Source of the DNA: Aedes albopictus
Taxonomy: Eukaryota > Arthropoda > Insecta > Diptera > Culicidae
Reading direction: 5' to 3'
DNA: 64,000 nucleotides
Assembly (NCBI RefSeq): GCF_035046485.1
Contig: NC_085138.1
Coordinates: 326,984,129-327,048,128, forward strand
The position numbers were made by a program, and so were the translations under genes. Of this stretch, positions 1 to 12,400 are shown in pieces. How positions within the stretch are numbered: the stretch's first letter is position 1; each line of letters begins with the position of its first letter. The notes beneath the pieces were generated by a model. It had not been told where the DNA came from. It worked only from the letters and a program-made list of their open reading frames with translations, and made no database searches.

Positions 1-358
1 TTCGAACGCGTAAGTACGCGCCGCGCCGGATACCTAGAACGCGCGAAGCAAATTGCGCAGGCACGTGTGTCGCAGAATTTTGAATGCAGCTGTTGGTCGT
101 TCGCGGTGTGGTGGACGCAACGAGAAGGTGCAACAACAAAAATAGTGTGACAAGTGCCAAATTTTCCAACTAACGAGTTAAGACGGTTTGTCGCTGCGTT
201 GATGCATGATTTATATTATGTCAGTCGAGAGAGGGTGGAAAAGTGAATAGAAGTGTGAGAGAGCTGATTTCTGGTGGAACTGCGGAAACTGAGAAGTGAA
301 AGATTTTCTTTGGTTGGCGGAAAAGCCACACAACATCGGATAGGAGTGTTGACGCAAG
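1..358 (+). promoter_or_regulatory. 5' flank and probable 5' UTR of the SLC6 gene
   Basis: The segment is CpG-rich at its start and precedes the SLC6 start codon. An in-frame TGA at 350-352 sits just upstream of the ATG, so nothing upstream is in-frame coding. An arthropod-type initiator match TCAGTC lies at 221-226 (inferred +1 about 223), but no well-placed TATA box accompanies it and the transcription start could lie further upstream. No other gene is visible here. Confidence 0.4.
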
Positions 359-445
359 ATGGAGAACGGTGCCTACATTGGTGATGAAACCGGGCAGACC
401 CGTATCGAGGGAATCACCGTGACCAACGGTGACATTATTTACCAG
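359..445 (+). CDS. SLC6 exon 1, cytoplasmic N-terminus
   Basis: It encodes 29 hydrophilic residues starting [10 protein letters not shown]. The start has a good context (CAAGATGG) and an in-frame TGA three codons upstream. The donor is CAG|GTAATT. The exon ends in phase 0 and joins exon 2 across an 11.1-kb intron. Confidence 0.8.
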
Positions 446-3400
446 GTAATTGCAGTGGCGCAAAAACGCAAGAATTGAAGTGGTTTGAGTGCACTTGGTA
501 TGGTTGTATGACTAAGATTCTTATTTCTATGAATATGTTGGATTGAACAAGTTTAAAATGGAACTGATGAGGGTATAGAAAGCATCAACTATTAGCATTT
601 GCGATAAATTCCTAGAACAATGATTACAAAGCGAATTGTTCTACTTCCGGGAAGCCCCAAGGAAATCCCTTAATTTTACTTGCTGATGCTGAATGCTGAA
701 GCAAGTCTAACTAACAAAACCGGCGATCTAATCTAATTGAACATCAGTAAGAACCAGCATTCAAGTGAAACTAGTTCAAGCAATCAATCTTAATTTCAAA
801 GTTTGCATCAGGGCACAATTAAAGTGTTAACTTATTGAATACTGTGGATCACAATTGTGGGGACCACGACGGTTGTTGTGTTTTGATCCAATTCAGGACA
901 GATGACGCAGTGAAAACGAATTTGTTGTATGAACCAAGGGGAAATGCCAAAGATGATTTCAACGAAGGATTCAGAAATAAGGTTTGTTGCAATTTTATTT
1001 CTTGCAAATTTTGTGTATTAGTGAATTTAAAAAAAAAGTGAATAGAACGTTTATCTCATGCTTCGCTTAGTATACATACCATCGATCTTCAGCAACACAC
1101 CGTTTGATCAAACTACTTACTAAGTTTACAAACTATTCTAAGTTTACAAAAAGACTCCAACTTTTTGCCTGTTTGGAACTAAATTTCGCAATTAAAAAAA
1201 ATAATAATTAAAAAGTGCTATGTTGTTTACATCGGGTTGGACATCGGCGAACGGCAACCCATAATGGACCCCCAATCGGACTGCAAACAGGAACAACCAA
1301 CAGCCACACATCAACATCCTCGTGCTCATCATTCTACCATGATAGGGTAGAAAGTGAAAGCAACGCAATGGCAACCAGTTCGATGTGGTACAATTAGAAC
1401 CGAATACATTTAGGCGCTGTACAAAAAGTGTATGTACAGCAGGGATGCCATATATACAGATTTATCTGTATTATACAGATTTTTGAGCATCGATACAGAT
1501 TGCGTTTATATGAAATAAAGATTTTCCATTTGTATAGGATACAAATTTTTCACCCTAATTTTGTATGGGATACAGATGTTTGAACGAGTGATACAGAAAA
1601 TCATCTGGCATCGCTGATGTACAGCTTCCAATGGATTACCGGCAGGGAGTGCGTTCAATGTTGCTCAACAGGAGTAAAATCATTTAATTTTGTATGGCGA
1701 AAAGCATCTAAACTCGAATTTCTCGAAATGAAAAGCTTTTACCGAAAAAAATATTTGGTAGGCACCAAACCGGTCATCATTGTGCACAACCGCTACCAAA
1801 TATTTTTTTCGAATAATGTGTTTCACTTCGAGAAATACGCCATTAGATGCTATTCGCCATATAATATTTTTGCGATTTACTTTTAGCGATCTTTCGCGCA
1901 TAGAAGCTACCGCCACATTGGTCGATGCGGAGAGTAGGAAAACAGTCAAAGCATTTAATTCATTAGAATCGCTCACGCAGTGCCCTAGTGGACAATAGAG
2001 CTGTAAATTAGGTTAAGTGAATGAAGAATAAAAAAATCATGGTATAATCCCTCCATGTATTCCCACTAAAGTTTCCTTAGAGATTTCTCCAAGAAGTCTA
2101 CTAAGGATACGTTCAGGAACTACTTCAGTTATTCCTGCCGGGATTCAATCCAAGATTTATCATGAAATGTTGTCAAATGTTCCAGCCGACAAGGGATGCT
2201 TTTCAGAGTTCTTGCACAGATTTCTCCATAGATTTTTTCAAAGATTGTACCAAAGAATTTTTTTTTTTTGAGATTCCTACTTGTTTTACTTTTAATTTTT
2301 TTCCAGGGATTCTTTTAATGATTCCTGCACGAACGAAACAAAACAATTTTTTTCGGTGAGATCGATACAAAATGGGAATTCACTCGATGTTTTTCGGAAC
2401 GAAACGAAAATTTCCTTTTTTTTTCGTGGAATTTTACAGATAGTCCGTTTTTGTGCAAATTAATACTCTTTGTTTTTGGTTCTCTCTTTTAGAAACTTAA
2501 AGTAAAATAGCACAGATAAATGTGTATGAATTCATTCACAAATATTGAAATGAAATCCTACAACATCATGTGTTTTCATTCAGTCAGAAGCACATCTGCA
2601 AATCAAGAAAACGTACTATTATAAAATACTTCAATTATTTCTGCCATCATGTATATCTTTGCAGGAAATTCTCCAATATTTTTTTCTATGAGATTTCACA
2701 AAAAATAACATCTGAGTAACACTCGCTGAGTCCGGCCCACTATTTACAACTTGTTCTCAAAAATGCTTAAGGTAGCGGTTCTCTGAAAGTGCTTGCCAAA
2801 AAAATAAGGAAAATACATTTGTTTACTCAAATAGATAAACCCCTCGTTTGTTAGATCCACATTATTTTTTGCAGATCCCACGATTTTGGTCAAATGTTGA
2901 CTCATTCGAACTGTTATAAGCCGAAAGTTTTTTCTGTCACTCCCCTAAAATGAAACGTTGTTGATAAGAGGAAAGATAGAGCTACTATTTACAGGTATAA
3001 AAACTTGGGTTGGACCTAGGGTCGGACATATTTATTTAAGCCGCCATCTTGGATTTTTATAGCAAAACTATTTATACCATGTTGGCAACCACCGATTTTC
3101 AAGAATTTTATATCAATGATACTTTTATACGCAACATTTCAAAAAAATGCAGATGTCTTTTTTCCTATCAAATTTATCTGCAGTTTTGTAAATCAAGCTA
3201 CGTTTTACATTTCCATGTGCACCGAAAAAAACACGCAACAGCATCAGATTTTACGCCTGCATGTATAATTGTATACACATACCCAGTTGTAGCAAAATTT
3301 GGTAAAATCGGAGGATCGTTTCCGTTTTTCTCTGTTTCTCAATGATGCGGGCATTGTTCTTATAGCTTTTTTAGTGTTTTGAAAAGCCTAATCCTTCAGC

Positions 3401-6400
3401 TTTCCATTAGTGGGTTCAGATTTTAAATTCGTGTTCGTAAAAACTGCGAATTAACGCTGTATCTATGTATACGACTGGCATCTCGCCCAGTGCGCAAAAG
3501 TGACATGGTTTACAAAACTGCGGATAACTTTTGAAAGGTGGAAAAGAAATCTCCACTTTTTTATTGTGTGTATAAATATCTCAGCTGTACTGGTCGCCAT
3601 TTTTGAACTCCGGTCATCTTCCCCATATCAAGTATACTCATATTGGGTGGTTATAGGGCCTAAAACTGCATTTATAAGCCGTCATCTTGAATCTGAAGCC
3701 GTTCTATTGGACTTTTGACCACTTTCTTGGATACTCTGGTCGCCATTTTTGGACTTCGGATATCTTCCCCATACCAAATATACCCAAATTGCGTGGTTTT
3801 AGGGCCAAAAGCTCAATTAAACAGCCGCCATCTTGAATTTGGGATCGCTATCTTGGATTTCAGATAGCAATCTTGGATATTCTGATTGCTATTTTTGGAA
3901 TCTTAAATCCTTCCTCTTCAAAATATACTCATATTGAATGATTTTTTTCATCTTTATTAACGAGATTTTTAGCCCCAGGCTAAATCGTCTCGGGTGAATG
4001 ATTTATTTATCCAAAACATCATTGAACAACCGCAAACATGAATTTTGAGACGCCATCTTGTATACTCTGGACGCTATTTTTTAATGGTTTTAGAGCCTGA
4101 AGCCCAATTAAACAATCGCCATCTTGGATTTTGGACCGCCATCTTGGATATCCTGGTCGCCATTTTTAGATTCAAATCCTCTTCCCCATTCCAAGTATAC
4201 CCATATTGCGTGATTTTAGGTCCTAAAACTCCATTAAACAGTCGCCAGCTTGAATTTGGAACCGCCATCTTGAATTTTGGGCCGCCATCGTGAGATGTCT
4301 GGTCTTCAGTATTGATATCCACACAAAATTCGTCAACCATACTAAAGGTTACAAAAATCGCCGCAGTTTTATGGGGCCAGCTTCAGGCCGATTTGAACTA
4401 TAATCCGAAAAATCGGCCAATGGGAAGTGCCTATAAAGTGAGTGAACTCATTTTGTGCACAGACATACATACACACACACATATAGATATCATCTCAATT
4501 CGTCCAACTGAGTTGATTGGTATATGCGACTTGGTCCTCCGAGCCTTTTTTCGAAAAATCATTTTTTGAGTGAACATATAGCCTTTCCAGTAAACTTAGT
4601 GTACGAGAAAGGCAAAACAAAAACATACTCGTGCTTCATCTAGAATTTGTCAAGATTTTTTTCCAAAAATATCTTGTGGAAGAGCTTCGATGTTTGACGA
4701 CTCTATTCTAAAAAATCTGGTCGGAACCGTTTTCTCAGATCAAAGCTTTTTTGGTTCCGTTTCGGGTCCTGAGTATCTGTGCAAAATTTGAGCACGATCG
4801 GTTGCGTCTACACTTTGCGCATTGCAATTGAAATTTGTATGGGATTTTGTATGGGAAAACATACTTTTTTTTTGCATTTTTGTCATAAGTTGAAAAAGTT
4901 TGTCTGAAACTTTTTAACCGATACTATAAAATGATAGCCTTGGATGTTCTGAAAAACTTTGTTGGAGACCACAAAGCGATCCGATGCTTGTGAAAATAGT
5001 TATAACCAACTAACCGCATGCATGTGTTTATGTTTTAGCATGTAAAGGAATAACAATAGCAACAAAATCATACTGTTTCGCCAAGCAATGTCAACGCTAT
5101 AACTTGAGCATTAGATCACTTCGCGGTCTTCGACAAAGTTTTTCAGGACACCCTAGGCTATGTTTTCACTTTGTCGGTTACACGGTTTTTGAAAAATTCC
5201 ATTGTATGGATTTGTATGGAAAGTTGAAAAAAATCCCGCTCTACTGTATTTTTTTTGTCAGGTTTTCGAACTCAGGGCATGATTCAGCACTAAAAATTAT
5301 CATCAGCTTACCGAGTTCGAAAATGCTGTAAACTGCCCAAGTAACAATTTTAATTTTATCAAAGTTTTTTAGCGATTCAAAAATCCTAAACATCCCAAGT
5401 AACAATCAGCATGCCTTGAAGGTTTATTCATGTTTTATCTCGGTTTTATACGAGCATGTGAAAAAGCAAGTTGTTCTAAGTTAGTTTTATGTGGTAGTTT
5501 TTTACTTTGAACCTTTGGCGTTCCATAAATCCATCATATAACTTCTGCTATAAACATCTTCAGTTAAAGACTTGCAAGTAGACATGAATTGGTTTTATCA
5601 CTTATTATATACCATTTCAATAAAACTTGCATTTGCGGTTGTTGTCGGACAGATTTTTTTTGTAAACAAATACACAAAACTGTGAGGCAATGCATAAAAC
5701 CAACAAAAGATTTCGTGGCCGTAACATAAACCAAAAAATGCTGCGATAAAACCGCTAGTTCTATCATGAGCTAAGTTATGACCACCTCAGGAGGGTTAGT
5801 CCTATTGGAGGAATCATCAGGAACACAGAGTTTTATCAGAAAATCATGTCGCCTGGCCGGGATAATTTATGTAAATACAGAAAAATCATTACACAATTTT
5901 ATGATTTCACGTACAGCTTAAGTAAAATTAAACCATACAACACGTTTCCGTCATTTTATTTTGTCAGAAAAATTACATAATGTCTTTTAAACTCCGCTGT
6001 GCTGAAAAAACCTTTTTTGCACCCAATTCCACCGAGTAAATTAAATGCATTTAACTTCCAAATTATGCATAGTTTGTGTGGCGCACTTAGTTTTTGTCAT
6101 TATCACAGTCACATTCACCACAAATTTTCCGTTGCATGTCTCCAGATACGTATTAAATAGGAAAATAAATCTGAGTTTCATATCTGCATCTTTCCAATTG
6201 ATGGCTGGATAAACAACTAACCATAATTTATTCTGACGATCGAACATTGAGAGTGAAAAATAATCAAAACAATTATTTGACAAGTCTGAAGATGGTTTTA
6301 TTTAGAAAGTTGATAAAACTATAATACAACCCGAAATCCTAAGCCGGTTTGCATACGAAGTCCTATAGACCCTAATAAGACTGGGCCAACTAGCCAGAAC

Positions 6401-9400
6401 GTGGGCTTATTGAGGCATACAAGAACTCGAGAGCATTTTCAAGTCGGCATCAATGGTTTTATGTTAAGGATTTTTGAATCGCTAAAAAACTTTGATAAAA
6501 TTAAAATTGTTACTTGGGATAAAACCATTGATGCCGACTTGAAAATGCTCTCGAGTTCTTGTATGCCTCAATAAGCCCACGTTCTGGCTAGTTGGCCCAG
6601 TCTCATTAGGGTCTATAGAACTTCGTATGCAAACCGGCTTAGGATTTCGAGTTGTATCATAGTTTTATCAACCTTCTAAATAAAACCATCTTCTGACTTG
6701 TCAAATAATTGTTTTGATTATTTTTCACTCTCAATGTTCGATCGTCAGAATAAATTATGCTTAGTTGTTTATCCAGCCATCAATTGGAAAGATGCAGATA
6801 TGGAACTCAGATTTGTTTTCCTATTTAATACGTATCTGGAGACATGCAACGGAAAATTTGTGGTGAATGTGACTGTGATAATGACAAAAACTAAGTGCGC
6901 CACACAAACTATGCATAATTTGGAAGTTAAATGCATTTAATTTACTCGGTGGAATTGGGTGCAAAAAAGGTTTTTTCAACACAGCGGAGTATAAAAGACA
7001 TTATGTAATTTTTCTGACAAAATAAAATGACGGAAACGTGTTGTATGGTTTAATTTTATCTTAAGCTGTACGTGAAATCATAAAATTGTGTAATGATTTT
7101 CCTGTATTTACATAAATTATCCTGGCCAGGCGACATGTTTTTCTGATAAAACTCTGTGTTCCTGATGATTCCTCCAATAGGGCTAACCCTCCTGAGGTGG
7201 TCATAACTTAGCTCATGATAGAAGTAGTGGTTTTATCACAGCATTTTTTGGTTTATGTTACGGCCACGAAATCTTTTGTTGGTTTTATGCATTGCCTCAC
7301 AGTTTTGTGTATTTGTTTACAAAAAAAATCTGTCCGACAACAACCGCAAATGCAAGCTTTATTGAAATGGTATATAATAAATGATAAAACCAATTCATGT
7401 CTACTTGCAAGTCTTTAACTGAAGATGTTTATAGCAGAAGTTATATGATGGTTTTATGGAACGCCAAAGGTTCAAAGTAAAAAACTACCACATAAAACTA
7501 ATTAAGATCAACTAGCTTTTTCACATGCTCGTATAAAACCGGGATAAAACATGAATAAACCTTCAAGGCATGCTGATTGTTACTTGGGTAGTGTTATACG
7601 GAATCAACCCATTAATATCCTGAGGACTCCTCCAAAAAATATTTCATGAGTTCGTCTAAGAATTGTTACAAGCATATCTTTCAAAAAAGTGAGGAATTTC
7701 ACCAAAGGTTCTTCTGAAGATTTTCCCAAGGGTTCCTTAAGGAATCTCTCCGCGATTTTTTCCAGGTATTGTTGCAAGAATTCCTTTCAGGATTACTTTT
7801 TGCATTTGCTCTAGAAAATTTTTGAGGAGTTTCTTAAAAAAAATTCTCGGAATCAATTTAGAAAATTCTCCAAGTATTTCTCCAACAATTTCTTCAAGAA
7901 TGCTCCAAAAATAGAAATTTTAAAATGGCTGAGCTTGGCATTCTTCCCGGATTATTCCTCAAAATCTTTGAAGGAGTCACTTCTACCATGAATTCAGAGG
8001 CTTCCTCCAGAAATGTACTCAAGGATTTCTTCTAGAATTACTCCAATTTCTTTCAGTAATTTCTACATGGATATTTTTTTTTTCAAAGAAACCTGCAAAA
8101 GATCTTCAGGAATTCCTGGAGGAGCTTCGGCGAAATATTTGTAATAATTCCTGTTGAAAGTCTAAGTTGAAAACGTGGGGAAATGCTTTGGAAGATTCTT
8201 TGAGAAGTTCTTAAATGGGCTTCTGGAAAAAGTTCTAAAAAAATATTTTGCTTGTTTTACGGCTCTTTCAGTCTATATAAGGCAGCAAAAACGCCTTTCG
8301 CATCTACTGTCCTACGTTTCGGTGTGTATTTCACCTTCTTCTGGGAATTAGAGGCTGCGTTTTGTTGTTGTGTGTGTATGAATCTTGTCCGACATATTGC
8401 TGTCTATGATTTTTGTTGATGGCGTCCCTCTACGGTGCATGTGTTCGAATACCTTTTGCGTTCACTGTATCGATTATTTCTGCTATAAAAGCTTTGCACT
8501 AATTGCTTTTGCCCGCACCTACGCTGTGGATAAAAGCTAAGCTTCTCTATCGCCCGCGCACTGCAGCTAACCTAACGCGGGCGTTTAGCTGCTTAATATA
8601 GACTGAAAGAGCCGTAAAACAAGCGAAATACTCGTCAATACAGTCGTTAGCAGTCAGTCAAGTTCTAAAAAAAAACCTTGGAAGAATCCAAGAAGGAGCC
8701 CACCTCCAAATTATTGGCACAATTCCTAGCGCAATCCTTTGATGAATTCCAGAAAGAGTCCTTTAAGCAGTACTTTGAGAAATTCTTATGTAGAAGGTTT
8801 AAACCCTAATAGGATGTTGGGGTCAATATGACCCAGCCAGGCAAGCTGAACGTACACTACGCTGTCGTGTTGCGCCTAGTCTAACATCTCAGGAGGGTTA
8901 AGTGTAAATCTTTGGAAAAGTTCTTGGAGAAATTATTAGATTCCATGGAAGGAATTCCTAAGGTCCTTATTATCACAGCGGTCGACCCAGCACTTTTTCG
9001 CAATTGAAATTTTCATGACTTCCTTGGGCTTATAGTATTTTCGTACTTGCTACACGATATACACATGCAAAATGTGTATGGGTTATCCTTGGAAGAATTC
9101 CTGAAAATACTCTGAAAAAAACCTTGAAAAATACTTGAGGCAATTTCTGGAGTTTTTTTTTCGAAAAGTTAGTTCCTGGAGGAGTCGTTGGAGAAATTCT
9201 TGAGGGAATTCTTCGAATAATTTCTGGAGTGAATCTTAATGAATCTGTGTATCTGGTTAAATGGGTTTATTGACATCTTTCGCAACCAATTATTGTTAAC
9301 GCGGTGAGAGTAATAATTGCTAAAGAACGACGGGACTAAATGGAATTACGTTTGAAATTGATTACATCGCCAGAAATTAAGTCTATGGATATAACAAATT

Positions 9401-12400
9401 TATCCACTGTGTATTTAACGACAATATTCAATGGAATAATGACATCATGTTTGTAGTAAGGAAGTGCCATACTCGTGTGTAAGGGCGAAACTGTGCGCTA
9501 GCAGGGAATCCCACCAATTGACGCCCATTAATAACTCATCAGTTATCGGAACGTCATTAGAAGTTTGCGGTTGGCGCCAATCAAATATATTCCCTTAGAT
9601 ATTACTGCAACCTGTGAGTCATATTGAATCTGAAACGCAAGTCTACGAAGTGACTACATCCTAATGAATTTGAGGTTGGAAGCACTTCCATAAAACGGCT
9701 CTACCCCTAGACATAGCCCTAAGAACTGCTAATTTCCAAAACAAGAGCAATAGGACAAACAGCATTATGCCAAATGAGTAAATGACGGTAGAAAACACAA
9801 TGATTACCTACCTACCATCCTCACACGATTTCATTATCATATCTGCACCAAAGTTTACGTCCAAATGACATGGTATAGTTTGTTCAACAAAATTAAATTA
9901 TTATTGACAATTGACATTGGTCTAAACGATATTCAAAAACCATTTCGATGTTTTATCATCCCGATTCTCGATTGACCCTCGCATACCAAGCGCACTGTAT
10001 TCGTTCAAAACCCCAATCACGTCATAGTGTGGCGCGCGAACCAAGTAAAATCGGAATACCTAGGGTCTGGGACCATTTGGGCCGGAGCACCTTTTTTGGG
10101 CACTTGGTGCTATAATTCAGTCAATTTTAAACCAATTGACTTGAATTTTTGTACATGGCTAGATACTGTGCGGATCTGATCGTGTTTCGAAAATCAAGTC
10201 AATCGGTTCAAAATTGACTGAGTTATTGCAGCAAGTGCCCAAAATAGGTGCTCCTGCCCAAATGGTCCCAGACCCTATCCATTTCGTCTCTTGATTTTTT
10301 TCGAGCCGAAGAACGCCAGAGAGTCAGAAGTCAAATGCACTCGCGCTGAGCTGCAGACGCAGACCATGTTCAGCAGATTGAACATAAAAACAGCTGTTCG
10401 GTCTCCACCGCACTGCAATTCGCAAATGCCCTATAGAAGAAAGAGAAAGGCAGTCACATGGAGGGATTTCCCCACATGCTCGAAGATCAACTTCGAGCAT
10501 GTTTGGGCTTTCCTAATCGCTGTGTGCTTTTTTGCCGCGATGCCAAGCGTCCGAACGCTGCTGCTCTACCGCTTCCCTTTGAAAGTTCAGTCAATGGATC
10601 GGCTTGAACGGGTTTAATCATCGGAATGCACGCTAAAAAATGTTGATGCAAAATTGTTACGGTTAAACTAAAGCTACATTACGTTTGAAACCGGAGAAAA
10701 TGTGGAATTTGGGGATATACTTAAAGGCCTAGCAAAGTTTATAGCTAATTCAGAGAGCCACAGTTATGAGTGAGTCGAGCTAAGCGTGTAGGTCAGTGGT
10801 GTCGTTTTGTCTAGCACGAGATGTGAATCATTAGGCAATGCAGCGAGGTGCCGGTCGCTGGTGGTGTGTCACACGTGGAACTAGGTAAATCGCATAATGC
10901 CAACGGTCATTAACTTTGTGACGGGCGTTTGTGTGATGCTGCTGGTTGTTGGCGATGTTGGGCTTGCTCGTATATCAGTGGGAGTATGTGGACTGTTGCA
11001 CAGTGTGATGCTTACTTTTAGTCAGAAAAGTATAGGTTTTACCGTTGCATTTTCTATTTCTAGCGTTTCTATTTCTAATGGATAATGTTCCATATTGTAT
11101 TACAATGGAGCATGCGTTCATTCTTAATGGAGTACTTTTTGGTTTTGTGTGGATCGTTTTTAATTAACCATGATCGCAATTACCTTTCACCGTTGATTTT
11201 ACTAGACTGTACCTAAAATCTTTCTGAGCAAATCGTTCATAGACTGTACTGAAACCTGAAACGCATTAAGAAATTTTGACCGTCTTTCTCCAAATTTGAC
11301 CCACAGTGCACCGCGAAGTCAATTTTCCTAAGAATGAGCGAGAAGCGACCTATAGCCACCTGTGTTAATGGGATCGTGACTTTGATGACCTTGTTTGGCT
11401 CTAGCTTCCCATGACCTAATGCGCCCAAACAATATTAACAGCATTATTGTTAACTATTCGTAAAAAGTTTGTTTGTTCGGAAGCTCATCTTTATAGTCGC
11501 CATTATTGTTGTTTATTCAATTGATCGATTTCAGAATGGAGCTGTTAATGGATTTTCGAGCCACATTGCCATCAACACCGCCAACAACAATAACAACAAT
11601 CCGGACGACCCACCCCCTACAGTACGCGAGAAATGGGGCAAAAACATAGAGTTCCTGCTGTCTTGCGTGGCCTTATCGGTGGGCTTCGGCAACGTGTGGC
11701 GCTTCCCCTACACAGCGTTCAACAACGGTGGCGGCGCCTTCGTTATTCCGTACCTGATTGTGCTGTTCATCATCGGTCGACCGATTTACTATTTGGAGAT
11801 GGTTTTAGGTCAGTTCTCGAACCGCGGCTGTGTCAAAGTGTACGACATGGCCCCTCTAATGAGAGGCATCGGCGTGGGTCAAACGGTGGCCATCTTTACC
11901 GTCATTACGTACTATGCTGCCGTGTTGGCCATCACCTTCCGGTACCTGGTGGTATCGTTCAGTGCCGAACTGCCATGGAGCACGTGTGACCCCTCGTGGG
12001 TGGATTGCGTCAATTCCAGCTTCATCGGAACGATTCCCATGGGAAACGGGACGAAAATTCAGTCATCTGCCGAGCTGTACTTCCAGTGAGTTTCGACATC
12101 ATCTGTTTGAATCTAAACATGTTATAACGACATCACTTATCTCTTCTAGGAAAACCGTTCTACACAAGGCAGAATCGCTTGACAATGGAATCGGCATGCC
12201 AGATTGGAGGCTTGTTCTATGTTTAGTGGTAGCGTGGATATGCATCACAGCGATTCTGATTCGAGGAATCAAAAGCTCGGGGAAATTCTCCTATTTTCTC
12301 GCTATTTTCCCATACATCATTATCTTCATCCTGCTGGCGCGGTCCCTAACGTTACCCGGTGCATGGACCGGTATTTTGTACTTCTTCAAGCCACAGTGGG

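Noticed and set aside
5564..7418. Pairs of similar 67- and 80-codon frames on opposite strands
   Set aside because: They are mirror images created by the foldback arms and show no family motif; the few differences are not obviously synonymous.
10291..10617. Open frame of 108 codons in SLC6 intron 1
   Set aside because: No motif, no splice context and it overlaps the edge of a MITE; an open frame this long occurs by chance in this window.
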